Source of the DNA: Burkholderia glumae LMG 2196 = ATCC 33617
GTDB taxonomy: Bacteria; Pseudomonadota; Gammaproteobacteria; Burkholderiales; Burkholderiaceae
Direction of reading: 5' to 3'
Assembly: GCF_000960995.1 (NCBI RefSeq)
Contig: NZ_CP009435.1
Coordinates: 2,480,001-2,544,000, forward strand
DNA: 64,000 nucleotides
The translations under genes were made by a program, and so were the position numbers. Below are positions 7,800 to 16,706 of the stretch, one piece after another. The notes under the pieces were generated by a model. The model searched no databases, was not told the DNA's origin, and saw only the letters and a program-made list of their open reading frames with translations. Each line of letters opens with the position of its first letter. Position 1 is the first letter of the stretch.

Positions 7800-8308
7800 A
7801 GACGCTCGCCATCGAGGCGCTGACGCGCGCCGCGTTCGCGCCGTTCGGCGACGTGATCGAGACCGCCGGGGCGACGCGGATTCCGATCAATCTCGGCACC
7901 ACCACCCGCTTCCACGATCTCGCCAGGATCGACGTGGCCGACGGCGGCGGCCGGCCGCTCGTCAACCTGTTTCGCGGCGAGCCGCGCGCGCTGCCGTTCG
8001 AGGTGACGATGCTCGAGCGCCACCCGCTCGGCAGCCAGGCGTTCCTGCCGCTCGACGCACGGCCCTATCTGGTGGTGGTGGCGCCGGCCGGCGAGCTCGA
8101 TCCCGCGAGGATCCGCGCATTCGTCACGCACGGCTGGCAGGGCGTGAACTATGCGAAGGGCGTTTGGCACCATCCGCTGATCGCGCTCGGCCAGACCAGC
8201 GATTTCATCGTCGTCGATCGCGGCGGCGAGGGCGTGAACCTGGACGAGACGGCGCTCGACGAATCGCTCTGGCTCACCGACGCCGCCCTGCATCACGTGA
8301 CGGCCTGA
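7796..8308 (+). CDS. allA: ureidoglycolate lyase
   Basis: Splits (S)-ureidoglycolate into glyoxylate and urea, the last step of the route encoded here. The 170-aa length is normal for AllA. Family features are the start IEALTRAAFAPFGDVIE, the LERHPLGSQAF region, the YLVVVAPAGELDP strand, and GVNYAKGVWHHPLIAL, which carries the metal/substrate histidines. The start codon overlaps the alc stop. No further plus-strand gene follows; a GC-rich perfect palindrome lies between it and the convergent GGDEF-EAL gene. Urea and glyoxylate would be handled by urease and the glyoxylate/glycerate pathway elsewhere. Confidence 0.95.
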   Translation: MKTLAIEALTRAAFAPFGDVIETAGATRIPINLGTTTRFHDLARIDVADGGGRPLVNLFRGEPRALPFEVTMLERHPLGSQAFLPLDARPYLVVVAPAGELDPARIRAFVTHGWQGVNYAKGVWHHPLIALGQTSDFIVVDRGGEGVNLDETALDESLWLTDAALHHVTA

Positions 8309-8336
8309 TCGCCCCCCGCGGCAACCCTGTCCCCGG

Positions 8337-8360
8337 CCCCGCGAACCGCGGTTCGCGGGG
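8337..8360. repeat. 24-bp perfect palindrome between convergent genes
   Basis: CCCCGCGAAC-CGCG-GTTCGCGGGG reads the same on both strands. It lies midway between the stops of allA and the opposing GGDEF-EAL gene. It could form a hairpin for both transcripts, but there is no T-tract on either side, so terminator function is uncertain. Confidence 0.75.
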
Positions 8361-8383
8361 CTCCGTTCGCGCCCGCCGCCGGT

Positions 8384-11300
8384 TCAGAGCGCCTCGCTCA
8401 CGCACGGCGCGGCGCGCGCCCTGAGCCATTGCTCGAGCGCGTCGTTCGACATCGGCTTGGCGTAGTAGAAGCCCTGCAACTCGTCGCAGCCGATCCGCCT
8501 GAGCGCGTTCGCCTCGTGCGCCTGCTCGACGCCTTCGGCCACCACGCGCAAGCCCAGCTCGTGGCCGAGTTCGACGATGGCGCGGATCACGGCGAGATCG
8601 GCGGGCGCCCCGAGCCTGCCGTTGACGAACGCGCGGTCGATCTTGAGCCGGTCGAGCGGGAAGCGGTGCAGGTAGCTGAGGCTCGAATAGCCGGTGCCGA
8701 AATCGTCGAGCGAGAGCTTCACGCCGAGCGCGCGGATCTCGTTGACGGTGTCGAGATAGTGATCGACGCTCTCCATCAGCTCGGTTTCGGTGATTTCGAG
8801 CTCGAGGCTGTCAGGCCTGACGTCGTGGGCCGCCAGGCTGTCGTGCAGCTTGTCGACCAGTTGCGCGTCGTCGCGCAGCTGCACCACCGAGAGGTTGATC
8901 GACACGCGGATCTCGGGCAGGCCCGCGGCGCGCCAGCGTGCGATCTGGCGGCAGGCCTCGTCGATCACCCAGGTGCCGATCGGCACGATGAGGCGTGTTT
9001 CCTCCGCGATCGGGATGAACTGCGAGGGCGGCACCCTGCCCAGATGCGGATGCTGCCAGCGCAGCAGCGCCTCCACGCTCAGCAGCTCGCCCGTCGCGGC
9101 CTGCACGCAGGGCTGGTATTCGAGCCACAGCTCGCGGCGCTCCACCGAGGTGCGCAGATGGGTCTCGAGTTCCAGGCGGTGGCGCGCGCTTTCGGCCATC
9201 TCGGGCGAGAAGAACTTGACGAGATTGCGGCCGCTCGATTTGGCGCGGTACATCGCGGCATCGGCGTTCTGCATCAGCGTCTCGATGTCCTCGCCGTGGT
9301 CCGGATACAGCGCGATGCCGATGCTGCATGCCACCTGCAGCGTCATGCCGCCGATCTGGTGCGGCTCCTGCATGAGCGGCAGCAGCCGCTCGTCGAGCAG
9401 GTGCGCCACGTCGGCCGCGCTGCCCGCGCCGCCGAGCAGGACCGTGAATTCGTCGCCGCCGAGCCGGCTCACGGTGTCGCCCGCGCGCACCGATTGCAGC
9501 AGCCGCTGCGAGACCGAGCGCAGCAGCCCGTCGCCGGCGTGATGGCCGAACGTGTCGTTGATGTCCTTGAAGCGATCGAGGTCGATGAACAGCACCGCCA
9601 CCCGGCCGCGGTCGTGCCGCGCCTGCTCGATTGCGGCACCTAGGCGCCTGGTAAACAGCGCGCGGTTGGGTAGCTCGGTGAGCACGTCGTGTTCGGCGAG
9701 GAACCGGATGCGCGCCTCGCTCTTCTTGCGGTCGGTGATGTCGATCAGCGTGCAGATGTAATGCGACACCGCGCCGTGCTTGTCGCGCACCGCGCTGATC
9801 ATGAGCCAGGCCGGATAGTCGCCGCCCGCGCGCCGGCGCACCACGGCTTCGCCGTTCCAGACGCTCGAGATGTCCACCAGCGCCGCGAGCCGCGATATCA
9901 GCGGCTGCTCGCCGCCGCTCGCCACGATGAACTCGGGCAGCGTGCCGGCGATCTTCTCGGCGCGATAGCCGGTGGCGCGATAGAACGAGGCGTTCGCGGT
10001 CAGCAGGCGGCGCTCGCTGTCGAGGATCAGGATCGCCTCCGACGACGCCTCGAACACTTTCGCCCACAATTCGAGGCGTTTTTCCATCAGCTTGATCTGG
10101 TTGATCGGCGTAAACGCAGTGAGCACCGCGTCGCGCCCCTGGAATTCGAGGCGGCGCGCCGACAGCATGGCCCAGGTGGGTTCCTCGCTCGCCATCCAGC
10201 GCACCTCGAACTGGTCGACGGCGTTGCGGTCGGAGAGCTGCTGGAAGAAGCGCGCGCGCACCGCCGAATCGAGTCCCGAGGCCCACGGGTCCGAGGTGCA
10301 GCCGTTGAGCCAGTAGAGCGCCGGATGGTTGGCGTGCAGCACCTCGTGGCCGGGCACGGAGGTCACCATCATCGGCACCGGCGTGGCCTCCACCAGCGCG
10401 TGCTGCGCCTGCGCGGCGCGCGCGCTGGCGGCGAGCTCCTTCTGCACGTCGCGCTCGTGGTCGAGCTGGGCGAGCATGTCGTTGAACCCGCTGACGAGCT
10501 GGCCGATCTCGTCCTGGCTGTGCCACGCGGCGCGCTGGCCATGGTCGCCGGTGCGGCGCACGGTGTCCATCACGCGCGCGAGCTGGCGCAGCGGCCGCGA
10601 GATCTGCTGCGCCACCAGATAGACCATGGAGAGAATGCCGCAGAGCAGGAACAGCGCCGTGCCGAGGTGCAGCCACATGCGCGAGAACAGCGCGCTCACG
10701 CGCGCGCGCAGCAGCGCGTCGAGTTCGGCGCCGGTGGCGCGCCAGGCGTCGCCCGCGAGCGCGACCAGCGCCTGCTGGGCCGCGTCGGCGGCCGCGCGCG
10801 CGGCGGCGTCGGCGCCGCCCGCGGCCACCGCCTGGCGCGCCGCGTCGCGGTAGATTTCGATCGCCTCCAGCAGCTGCCCGGTCGGCGCGGCGAGCACGCG
10901 CTGCACGCCGGCGTTGGCCGCGCCGGCCTCGGCGAAATCGGAGCGCAGCCCCTGCGCGACCGCGTCGAGCTGGCCCTCGAGCACGAGATAGCGTGTGCTC
11001 AGCTCGCGCCGCACCCGGGCGGTGACGGCGCCTTCGCGCAGGCGCTGGCCGATGCCGTCCACCGCGTCGAGCAGCGCGGGGTAGCGCAGCACGGCCAGCG
11101 ACATCGAGTAATAGCTGTCGAGATCGGGGTCGAGGATCAGGTTCGACTGGTTGCCCACCCGCGTGATCAGATCACGGCAGGCCGCGAACGCGTCGCGCAC
11201 GGCCGCCGCGCGATTCGCGGGCGGCGCGTGGGCCAGCGCGTCGAGCGCGGCGCGCAGGCGCGCGTTCAGTTCGCCGCTTTGCAGCCCCGTGCCGTACTGT

Positions 11301-11581
11301 CGTTCGGCGGCGGCCAGCGCGGCCTCGGTGCGTGCCACCTCCGGCATCGCGAGGCGTCCGTCGGCGCCGAGCGTGGCCACTTCCACGAGCGCCTCGCGCA
11401 CGGTGGCCAGGTAGGCGTTGCCGACGATCTCCTTTTGCGAGAAATCGATCGATAGGTACTTCTCGTGAATCAGGATGCCGCTGATATAGACGACCGCGCT
11501 CAGATCGAGCAGGTAGATCAGCAGCAGCTTGCGGCCGACCCGCAAGCGCCCGAGCAGTCGAAAGAACAGGTTGTGTTGCAT
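8384..11581 (-). CDS. membrane-bound diguanylate cyclase/phosphodiesterase (HAMP-PAS-PAS-GGDEF-EAL)
   Basis: Inner-membrane c-di-GMP enzyme of 1065 aa. TM1 is at about residues 18-40 (LLLIYLLDLSAVVYISGILI), followed by a periplasmic sensor of about 260 aa rich in Ala. TM2 is at about 306-328 and is followed by a HAMP linker (QQISRPLRQLARVMDTV). Two PAS-like regions span about 400-620, ending in a PAC segment YICTLIDITDRKKSEARIRF. The GGDEF domain has an intact RLGGDEF near residue 710. The EAL domain has SVEALLRWQHP near 835, DDFGTGYSSLSYLHRF and a DRAFV end, so phosphodiesterase activity is plausible. Both catalytic motifs look intact; the net activity cannot be predicted. It splits the ureide genes into two blocks, and nothing shows a functional link. 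Confidence 0.9.
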   Translation of the reverse strand: MQHNLFFRLLGRLRVGRKLLLIYLLDLSAVVYISGILIHEKYLSIDFSQKEIVGNAYLATVREALVEVATLGADGRLAMPEVARTEAALAAAERQYGTGLQSGELNARLRAALDALAHAPPANRAAAVRDAFAACRDLITRVGNQSNLILDPDLDSYYSMSLAVLRYPALLDAVDGIGQRLREGAVTARVRRELSTRYLVLEGQLDAVAQGLRSDFAEAGAANAGVQRVLAAPTGQLLEAIEIYRDAARQAVAAGGADAAARAAADAAQQALVALAGDAWRATGAELDALLRARVSALFSRMWLHLGTALFLLCGILSMVYLVAQQISRPLRQLARVMDTVRRTGDHGQRAAWHSQDEIGQLVSGFNDMLAQLDHERDVQKELAASARAAQAQHALVEATPVPMMVTSVPGHEVLHANHPALYWLNGCTSDPWASGLDSAVRARFFQQLSDRNAVDQFEVRWMASEEPTWAMLSARRLEFQGRDAVLTAFTPINQIKLMEKRLELWAKVFEASSEAILILDSERRLLTANASFYRATGYRAEKIAGTLPEFIVASGGEQPLISRLAALVDISSVWNGEAVVRRRAGGDYPAWLMISAVRDKHGAVSHYICTLIDITDRKKSEARIRFLAEHDVLTELPNRALFTRRLGAAIEQARHDRGRVAVLFIDLDRFKDINDTFGHHAGDGLLRSVSQRLLQSVRAGDTVSRLGGDEFTVLLGGAGSAADVAHLLDERLLPLMQEPHQIGGMTLQVACSIGIALYPDHGEDIETLMQNADAAMYRAKSSGRNLVKFFSPEMAESARHRLELETHLRTSVERRELWLEYQPCVQAATGELLSVEALLRWQHPHLGRVPPSQFIPIAEETRLIVPIGTWVIDEACRQIARWRAAGLPEIRVSINLSVVQLRDDAQLVDKLHDSLAAHDVRPDSLELEITETELMESVDHYLDTVNEIRALGVKLSLDDFGTGYSSLSYLHRFPLDRLKIDRAFVNGRLGAPADLAVIRAIVELGHELGLRVVAEGVEQAHEANALRRIGCDELQGFYYAKPMSNDALEQWLRARAAPCVSEAL

Positions 11582-11983
11582 CGCACGCGCCAGGATGACA
11601 GCCAGGGTTGCCGCCGTGTTCCATACCGGGAACCGGCGTGTCCGGAAGCGTCGTCGCGGGGCCCGCGCGCGCTCGCTCCCTGACTAACGGCAGCGTCGCG
11701 CCGCGGCTTTAGCGCACGCGTGCGCGAGCCTCCCGGCGGGGCGTGGATGCCGCGCCGTGGTGCAAGTGCACCGCCGTGGCGCGAGCCGGCAGGGGCAGCA
11801 GGGCGAAGCGGCGGCCTCCGGCACGGCGGCGGCGCTGGCCGCGGCGTCGGTGACAGTCGGCAGGTTCTGCGGCGAGCGCGGGCGCCGGCGTGCCCGTCTC
11901 GCGATGCCAGCCTGGCAAGGCAAACGGGCTCGCGTGACGCGAGCCCGTTTCGTCAGGTTCGTCGGGGCCGGCCGAGGCAGCGC
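11582..11983. other. intergenic region between puuD and the GGDEF-EAL gene
   Basis: Leader of the minus-strand GGDEF-EAL gene plus the puuD terminator. It is GC-rich with several short repeats. I see no supported gene; the ORFs across it lack a ribosome-binding site or family resemblance. Confidence 0.6.
11922..11950 (-). terminator. terminator downstream of puuD
   Basis: Perfect 13-bp inverted repeat AAACGGGCTCGCG / CGCGAGCCCGTTT around a 3-nt loop. It lies 34 bp after the puuD stop and ends in TTT on the minus strand. Confidence 0.8.
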
Positions 11984-13177
11984 CTATTTTGCCGCGCCGG
12001 CCTCGAACCAGGCCGCGAGCTGCTTGCGCTCGTCATCGGTCATGTGCGTGACGTTGCCGATCGGCATCGCCTTCAGTTGTACCGCCTGCTGATAGATGCG
12101 CTGGGCGTTCTGCGCGATTTCCTCGGGGGTGTCGAACATCACGCCGGCCGGCGCGCTGCCCATCATGGTCGGCTTGGCCGCGTGGCAGGCCACGCAACGC
12201 TGTTCGAGCACCGGCTGGATGTCCCTGATCGTGAGCTGCGGCCGGTTCGCCGCCAGCGCCTGCGGCGCCACCGGGCGCGGCGCGGTCCAGACCAGCGCGA
12301 GCAGCATCAGCGCCACGCCGCCGAGCGGCAGATACCAGCGCTGCTGACCGCGGTGGCGCATCACGAAGAACTGGCGGATCAGCGCGCCGGCCAGCATGAT
12401 GATCACCAGCACCACCCAGTTGTAGCGGTTGGTGTACGTCATCGCGTAGTGGTTCGACAGCATCGCGAACACGACCGGCAGCGTGAAATAGGTGTTGTGG
12501 ACCGAACGCTGCTTGCCGCACCTGCCGTAGACCGGGTCGGGCGTCCCGCCCTTGAGCATCGTGTCGACCATCTTGCGCTGGCCGGGGATGATCACGAAGA
12601 ACACGTTGGCCGACATGATGGTCGCCAGCATCGCGCCGACGATCAGGTAGGCCGCGCGCCCCGCGAAGATGTGGCAGGCGAGGTAGGCGGCGATCACCAC
12701 GTACAGGCCGACGAACACGCCGAGCAGCCGGTCGCGGCTGCCGAGCAGGCGGCACGCGCAGTCGTAGACGATCCAGCCGGCCATCAGGAAGCCGAGCGCG
12801 GCCGAGACCGCCACCACCGGCCCCATGTCGAGCACGTTGCGATCGATCAGGTAGGTGTTCGGCGCGAGCAGGTAGAGCACGAAGAACAGCCCGAAGCCCG
12901 ACATCCAGGTGGTGTAGGACGGCCATTTCGACCAGTGCAGGTGCTCCGGCATGGCGGGCGGCGCGACCGTGTACTTCTGCATGTTGTAGAAGCCGCCGCC
13001 GTGTACGTGCCACAGCTCGCCGAACACGCCGCGCTGGCGCTGGTTCGGGTCCTTCGGCGGGGTCAGGCTGTTGTCGAGGGCGACGAAGTAGAACGATTCG
13101 CCGATCCAGGCGATCGCGGCGATGACGTGCAACCAGCGAATCGCGAGATTCAGCCAGTCGTTGATGAAGCCTTCCAT
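11984..13177 (-). CDS. puuD: urate hydroxylase PuuD (membrane urate oxidase with cytochrome c domain)
   Basis: Oxidises urate to 5-hydroxyisourate at the cytoplasmic membrane, passing electrons to its own c-type haem domain. Length is 397 aa. The N-terminus EGFINDWLNLAIRWLHVIAA starts a membrane domain of about eight helices with conserved histidines. The C-terminal 80 aa form the cytochrome c domain, with one haem site CVACH near residue 328 and distal Met candidates in AMPIGNVTHMTDDER. The start at 13177 is chosen because GGAGAAG lies just upstream; an in-frame extension of 34 residues is Arg-rich and unlikely. uraH lies 71 bp upstream on the same strand, so the product is passed to the next enzyme. 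Confidence 0.93.
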   Translation of the reverse strand: MEGFINDWLNLAIRWLHVIAAIAWIGESFYFVALDNSLTPPKDPNQRQRGVFGELWHVHGGGFYNMQKYTVAPPAMPEHLHWSKWPSYTTWMSGFGLFFVLYLLAPNTYLIDRNVLDMGPVVAVSAALGFLMAGWIVYDCACRLLGSRDRLLGVFVGLYVVIAAYLACHIFAGRAAYLIVGAMLATIMSANVFFVIIPGQRKMVDTMLKGGTPDPVYGRCGKQRSVHNTYFTLPVVFAMLSNHYAMTYTNRYNWVVLVIIMLAGALIRQFFVMRHRGQQRWYLPLGGVALMLLALVWTAPRPVAPQALAANRPQLTIRDIQPVLEQRCVACHAAKPTMMGSAPAGVMFDTPEEIAQNAQRIYQQAVQLKAMPIGNVTHMTDDERKQLAAWFEAGAAK

Positions 13178-13248
13178 GACACTTCTCCAGACAGACTCGG
13201 GGCGTTGTTGTCGCGTCCTCGGCAAACGGGCGGCGGGCCGATACGCTG

Positions 13249-13602
13249 TCAGCTGCCGCGATAGGTGCTGTACGACCACGGCGAGACGAGCAGCGGCACG
13301 TGGTAGTGCGAGCCCGGGTCCGCCACGCCGAAGCGCAGCACGACGCGATCGACGAAACGCGGCGCGGGCAGCGCGACGCCGAGCGCGGCGAAGTAATCGC
13401 CGGCGTGGAACACCAGCTCGTATTCACCGGCGGCGAGCGCATCGCCTTCGAGCAGCGGCGCGTCGCAGCGGCCGTCGTCGTTGGTGGCGGCCTGTTTGAG
13501 CAAGCGGCGCGCCTCGCCGTCGATGGCATGGAGTTCGATCCGGATGCCGGCACCCGGCCGGCCGTGGGCGGTGTCGAGTACGTGGGTAGTCAGCTTTCCC
13601 AT
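13249..13602 (-). CDS. uraH: 5-hydroxyisourate hydrolase (transthyretin-like)
   Basis: Hydrolyses 5-hydroxyisourate to OHCU, the second step of urate breakdown. The 117-aa length is typical. It starts with LTTHVLDTAHGRPGAGIRIEL, containing the active-site His of the family, and ends with the diagnostic YHVPLLVSPWSYSTYRGS, including the C-terminal YRGS tetrapeptide and catalytic His/Arg positions. AAGGACA precedes the ATG. puuD is the next gene on the same strand. No signal peptide is seen, so it is cytoplasmic. A perfect 12-bp inverted repeat lies 38 bp upstream of the start codon. Confidence 0.96.
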   Translation of the reverse strand: MGKLTTHVLDTAHGRPGAGIRIELHAIDGEARRLLKQAATNDDGRCDAPLLEGDALAAGEYELVFHAGDYFAALGVALPAPRFVDRVVLRFGVADPGSHYHVPLLVSPWSYSTYRGS

Positions 13603-14101
13603 TCGCTTGTGTCCTTGTGTGAATGCGAAGAGTCACGGCAGCCTCGATCCGGTGATGCGGCGGCGGATCGAGGCTCCACGGCTGTGGCTACATACCCGTC
13701 GGCGGATCGAAGCGCGCGCCGAGCCGTCATTCTAAGAAAGCTTGCGGCGCGATCCCTGGCGCGATAGCGAAGATAAGCCCGTGTGCATGAGCGCGGCCGC
13801 CGATTCGTGCCACGCGGATGCCGGGCAGCGCATCACGACAACTTATCCGACCATATTGACGGTGTGAAGACGAGCATGCGGGCGGCGCACTTGCCAGCGG
13901 GCCGCGGCTGCGCGATGCTCGGCCGGTTCGCGCGCGGCTGCGGCCGCGCGGCGGACCCCGAAGACGGCGGGGACGCCGGGTAACCGGGCCAGGGGCGTTC
14001 GGGCGGACGCGGCGGCACGGTCGATGCGCCACCTCACGGTTCGAACGCCACGCTCGCCGCCGGTCAGCCGCGCGGCATCACCGAACGGAGCACGAACCGC
14101 C
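13603..14101. other. divergent intergenic region between uraH and the 8-oxoguanine deaminase
   Basis: Must hold the promoters of both divergent genes. The clearest structure is the inverted repeat at 13640-13675 with a related half-site at 13703-13713. A more AT-rich stretch lies at about 13728-13742 and another at 13840-13865. No supported gene. Confidence 0.6.
13640..13675. promoter_or_regulatory. perfect 12-bp inverted repeat in the uraH leader
   Basis: AGCCTCGATCCG at 13640-13651 and its exact complement CGGATCGAGGCT at 13664-13675, with a 12-nt spacer. A third, imperfect half CGGATCGAAGC follows at 13703-13713. It could be an operator for urate-responsive control or a leader hairpin. 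No regulator can be assigned. Confidence 0.5.
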
Positions 14102-15529
14102 ATGCCTGACGAATCGAATCCGCGCCACGGCGCGTCCGCCTTTGCCCTTTCGACCGGCCCTGCCGCGCGCGGCCGCACCCTGCTGGTGCGTCACGCCGAG
14201 GTGCTGGTCACGATGGATGCGCAGCGCCGCGAATTGCGCGACGCGGGCCTCTTCATCGAGGACAACCGGATCATCGCGGTCGGCCCGAGCGATACGCTGC
14301 CCGACACGGCCGACGAGGTCCTCGACCTGCGCGGCCACCTGCTGCTGCCGGGCCTCGTGAACACGCATCACCACATGTATCAGAGCCTCACGCGCGCGGT
14401 GCCGGCTGCCCAGAACGCGGAGCTGTTCGACTGGCTCACCGGCCTGTACCGGATCTGGCAGCATCTGACGCCCGAGATGGTCGAGGTGTCGACGCTGACC
14501 GCGATGGCCGAGCTGCTGCTGTCGGGCTGCACCACCTCGAGCGACCATCTCTACCTCTATCCGAACGGCGTGCGGCTCGATCACAGCATCGAGGCCGCGC
14601 GCCGGATCGGCATGCGTTTCCATGCGAGCCGCAGCAGCATGAGCGTGGGGCAGCGCGACGGCGGCCTGCCGCCCGATTCGCTGGTCGAGCGCGAGGCCGC
14701 GATTCTCGACGATACCCAGCGGCTGATCGAGACCTACCACGATGCCGGGCGCTACGCGATGCTGCGGGTGGCGGTCGCCCCCTGTTCACCGTTCTCGGTG
14801 AGCCGCGAGCTGATGCGCGAATCGGCGCGGCTCGCGCGTGCTCACGGCGTCTCGCTGCACACCCACCTGGCCGAGAACGCGCGCGACGTGGCCTACAGCC
14901 GCGAGCGCTTCGGCATGACGCCGGCGCAGTATGCGGAGGATCTCGGCTGGGTCGGCCCCGACGTCTGGCACGCGCACTGCGTGCAGCTCGACGACGCCGG
15001 CATCGCGTTGTTCGCCCGCACCGGCACCGGCGTCGCGCATTGCCCGTGCTCGAACATGCGGCTCGCCTCGGGAATCGCGCCGGTTCGGCGCATGCGGCTC
15101 GCGGGCGTGCCGGTGGGGCTCGGCGTGGACGGCTCGGCCTCCAACGACGGCGCGCAGATGGTGGCCGAGGCGCGCCAGGCCTTGCTGTTGCAGCGGGTCG
15201 GCTTCGGGCCCGATGCGATGACGGCGCGCGAGGCGCTCGAGATCGCGACGCTGGGCGGCGCCCGGGTGCTGAACCGCGACGACATCGGCGCGCTCGCGCC
15301 CGGCATGGCCGCCGACTTCGTCGCGTTCGACCTGGCCCAGCCCGGCTTCGCCGGCGCGCTGCACGATCCGGTCGCGGCGCTGGTGTTCTGCGCGCCCTCA
15401 CAGGTGGCGTGGAGCGTCGTAAACGGCCGCGTGGTGGTGCGCCAGGGGCGGCTCGCGAGCCTCGATCCCGCGCCGCTCGTCGCGCGCCACAACGCGCTCG
15501 CGCGCCAGCTGGTCGAGGCGGCGCGCTGA
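14102..15529 (+). CDS. 8-oxoguanine deaminase (amidohydrolase superfamily)
   Basis: Zinc amidohydrolase of 475 aa that should deaminate 8-oxoguanine to urate and ammonia. Metal ligands are visible: HHH in NTHHHMYQSLTRAVPAAQ (residues 89-91), HTHLAEN, HAHCVQLDD, and the Asp in GLGVDGSASND. The stretch AQNAELFDWLTGLYRIW and the AHCPCSNMRLASG segment resemble characterised 8-oxoguanine deaminases more than classical guanine deaminase GuaD or hydroxyatrazine hydrolases. The ATG at 14102 gives a normal N-terminus; an in-frame ATG at 14024 would add 26 Pro/Arg-rich residues. Its expected product, urate, is the substrate of the divergent puuD. The LysR gene converges 21 bp downstream. Confidence 0.85.
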   Translation: MPDESNPRHGASAFALSTGPAARGRTLLVRHAEVLVTMDAQRRELRDAGLFIEDNRIIAVGPSDTLPDTADEVLDLRGHLLLPGLVNTHHHMYQSLTRAVPAAQNAELFDWLTGLYRIWQHLTPEMVEVSTLTAMAELLLSGCTTSSDHLYLYPNGVRLDHSIEAARRIGMRFHASRSSMSVGQRDGGLPPDSLVEREAAILDDTQRLIETYHDAGRYAMLRVAVAPCSPFSVSRELMRESARLARAHGVSLHTHLAENARDVAYSRERFGMTPAQYAEDLGWVGPDVWHAHCVQLDDAGIALFARTGTGVAHCPCSNMRLASGIAPVRRMRLAGVPVGLGVDGSASNDGAQMVAEARQALLLQRVGFGPDAMTAREALEIATLGGARVLNRDDIGALAPGMAADFVAFDLAQPGFAGALHDPVAALVFCAPSQVAWSVVNGRVVVRQGRLASLDPAPLVARHNALARQLVEAAR

Positions 15530-15550
15530 CCGCGGCCGCCGCGACGAGGC

Positions 15551-16480
15551 TCAGGGATCGATCAGGGTGCGGGTGGCCTCGGCCACCAGGCTGCGCAGCC
15601 AGCGCACCTCGTCCGAGTAATGGCAGCGTTCGTGCCAGAGCTGGTAGTACTGCATGGGCGGGAAGTCGAGCGGCGCCGGCACCACCGACAGCGGCAGGAA
15701 CTTCGCGTAGTGGTCGGCGAACAGCCGCGTGGTGGTGAAGATCAGGTCCGACTTCACCAGCACGTAGGGCGCGAGATTGAAGTACGGCAGCGTGACCACC
15801 ACGTGGCGCTTGAGCCGTTCGCGCGCGAGATGCACGTCGATCGCCCCGCGCTGGCCGACCGAATACGGCGTGGGCGCGAGGTGCGGGGCGTTCAGATACT
15901 GGTCGAGCGTGAGGCCGCCGCGCTTGGCGAACGGGTGCGTGTTGCTCATCAGGCAGACGATCTTGTCGACGAACAGGTTCGACAGATGCAGTTGCTCGGG
16001 CGGCTCGGGCCAATTGCCGACCACGATGTCGAGCTTGCCGTCCTCGAGCGCCAGCTCGTAATCGAAGGCGGGGCCGAGCGAATGGAATTCGAGCGTCGCG
16101 TTCGGTGCCGCCTGCCGGAAGCGCTCCACCACGGTGGGCACGAACAGCACGTTCAGATAGTCGGGGCAACCGATCCGGTAGCAGCGGATCGAGGTGGCAG
16201 GGTCGAAGTTGTGCTGCTGGAACTTGATGCGCTCGATTTCGCGCAAGGCGTTCTGCACCGGTTCGAGCAGGCGCAGCCCGTATTCGGTGGGCACCATGCC
16301 CGACTTGCCGCGTACCAGCAGCGGGTCGCCGGTGATGTCGCGCAGGCGCCGCAGCGCGGCGCTGATCGCGGGCTGCGACTGATTGAGCTTGACCGCCGCG
16401 CGCGTCACGCTGCGTTCCATCAGCAGCGTATGCAGGACGCGCAGCAGGTAAGTGTCGATCGCCTCGCGTTGTTGACTCAT
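15551..16480 (-). CDS. LysR-family transcriptional regulator
   Basis: 309-aa LysR-type regulator. The N-terminal helix-turn-helix (about residues 8-67) reads RSVTRAAVKLNQSQPAISAA followed by LRRLRDITGDPLLVRGKSGM. The periplasmic-binding-type effector domain follows. The start at 16480 is preceded by GGAGA. Its stop is 21 bp from the convergent 8-oxoguanine deaminase stop. The leader from about 16490 to 16545 is strikingly AT-rich for this genome and contains TATATG and GTATAT separated by about 25 bp, a plausible LysR site. Position suggests control of purine catabolism, but no divergent target gene adjoins it and the effector is unknown. Confidence 0.85.
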   Translation of the reverse strand: MSQQREAIDTYLLRVLHTLLMERSVTRAAVKLNQSQPAISAALRRLRDITGDPLLVRGKSGMVPTEYGLRLLEPVQNALREIERIKFQQHNFDPATSIRCYRIGCPDYLNVLFVPTVVERFRQAAPNATLEFHSLGPAFDYELALEDGKLDIVVGNWPEPPEQLHLSNLFVDKIVCLMSNTHPFAKRGGLTLDQYLNAPHLAPTPYSVGQRGAIDVHLARERLKRHVVVTLPYFNLAPYVLVKSDLIFTTTRLFADHYAKFLPLSVVPAPLDFPPMQYYQLWHERCHYSDEVRWLRSLVAEATRTLIDP

Positions 16481-16632
16481 CTTCTCTCCAGGTTATATAT
16501 GTCTCAGCTGATTTTAGTATCCGATGAGTATATGGTTTTTAATATGGACAGAAATGACCGTCAAGGCGGCGTAAACCACGGTCGAGCCTCGGTTTCGCGA
16601 CGCTGCGGGATGGGAGCAGGCAGGCGTGGGAA

Positions 16633-16642
16633 GGGGGGGGGG
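16633..16642 (+). repeat. ten-base poly-G tract
   Basis: Uninterrupted G10 in the gap between dodecin and the LysR gene. Homopolymers of this length can slip in replication. It lies outside coding sequence. Confidence 0.9.
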
Positions 16643-16656
16643 AGGGCGGGGAACAC

Positions 16657-16698
16657 GCCTCGCGGTGCGAGGCGCGCAAGCGGCACGGGCGCCGTGCC
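16657..16698 (-). terminator. possible terminator hairpins downstream of dodecin
   Basis: Two adjacent perfect hairpins: GCCTCGC-GGT-GCGAGGC at 16657-16673 and GGCACGG-GCG-CCGTGCC at 16682-16698. They end nine bases after the dodecin stop on the minus strand. There is no T-run, so strength is uncertain. Confidence 0.4.
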
Positions 16699-16706
16699 CG
16701 ACGGGG

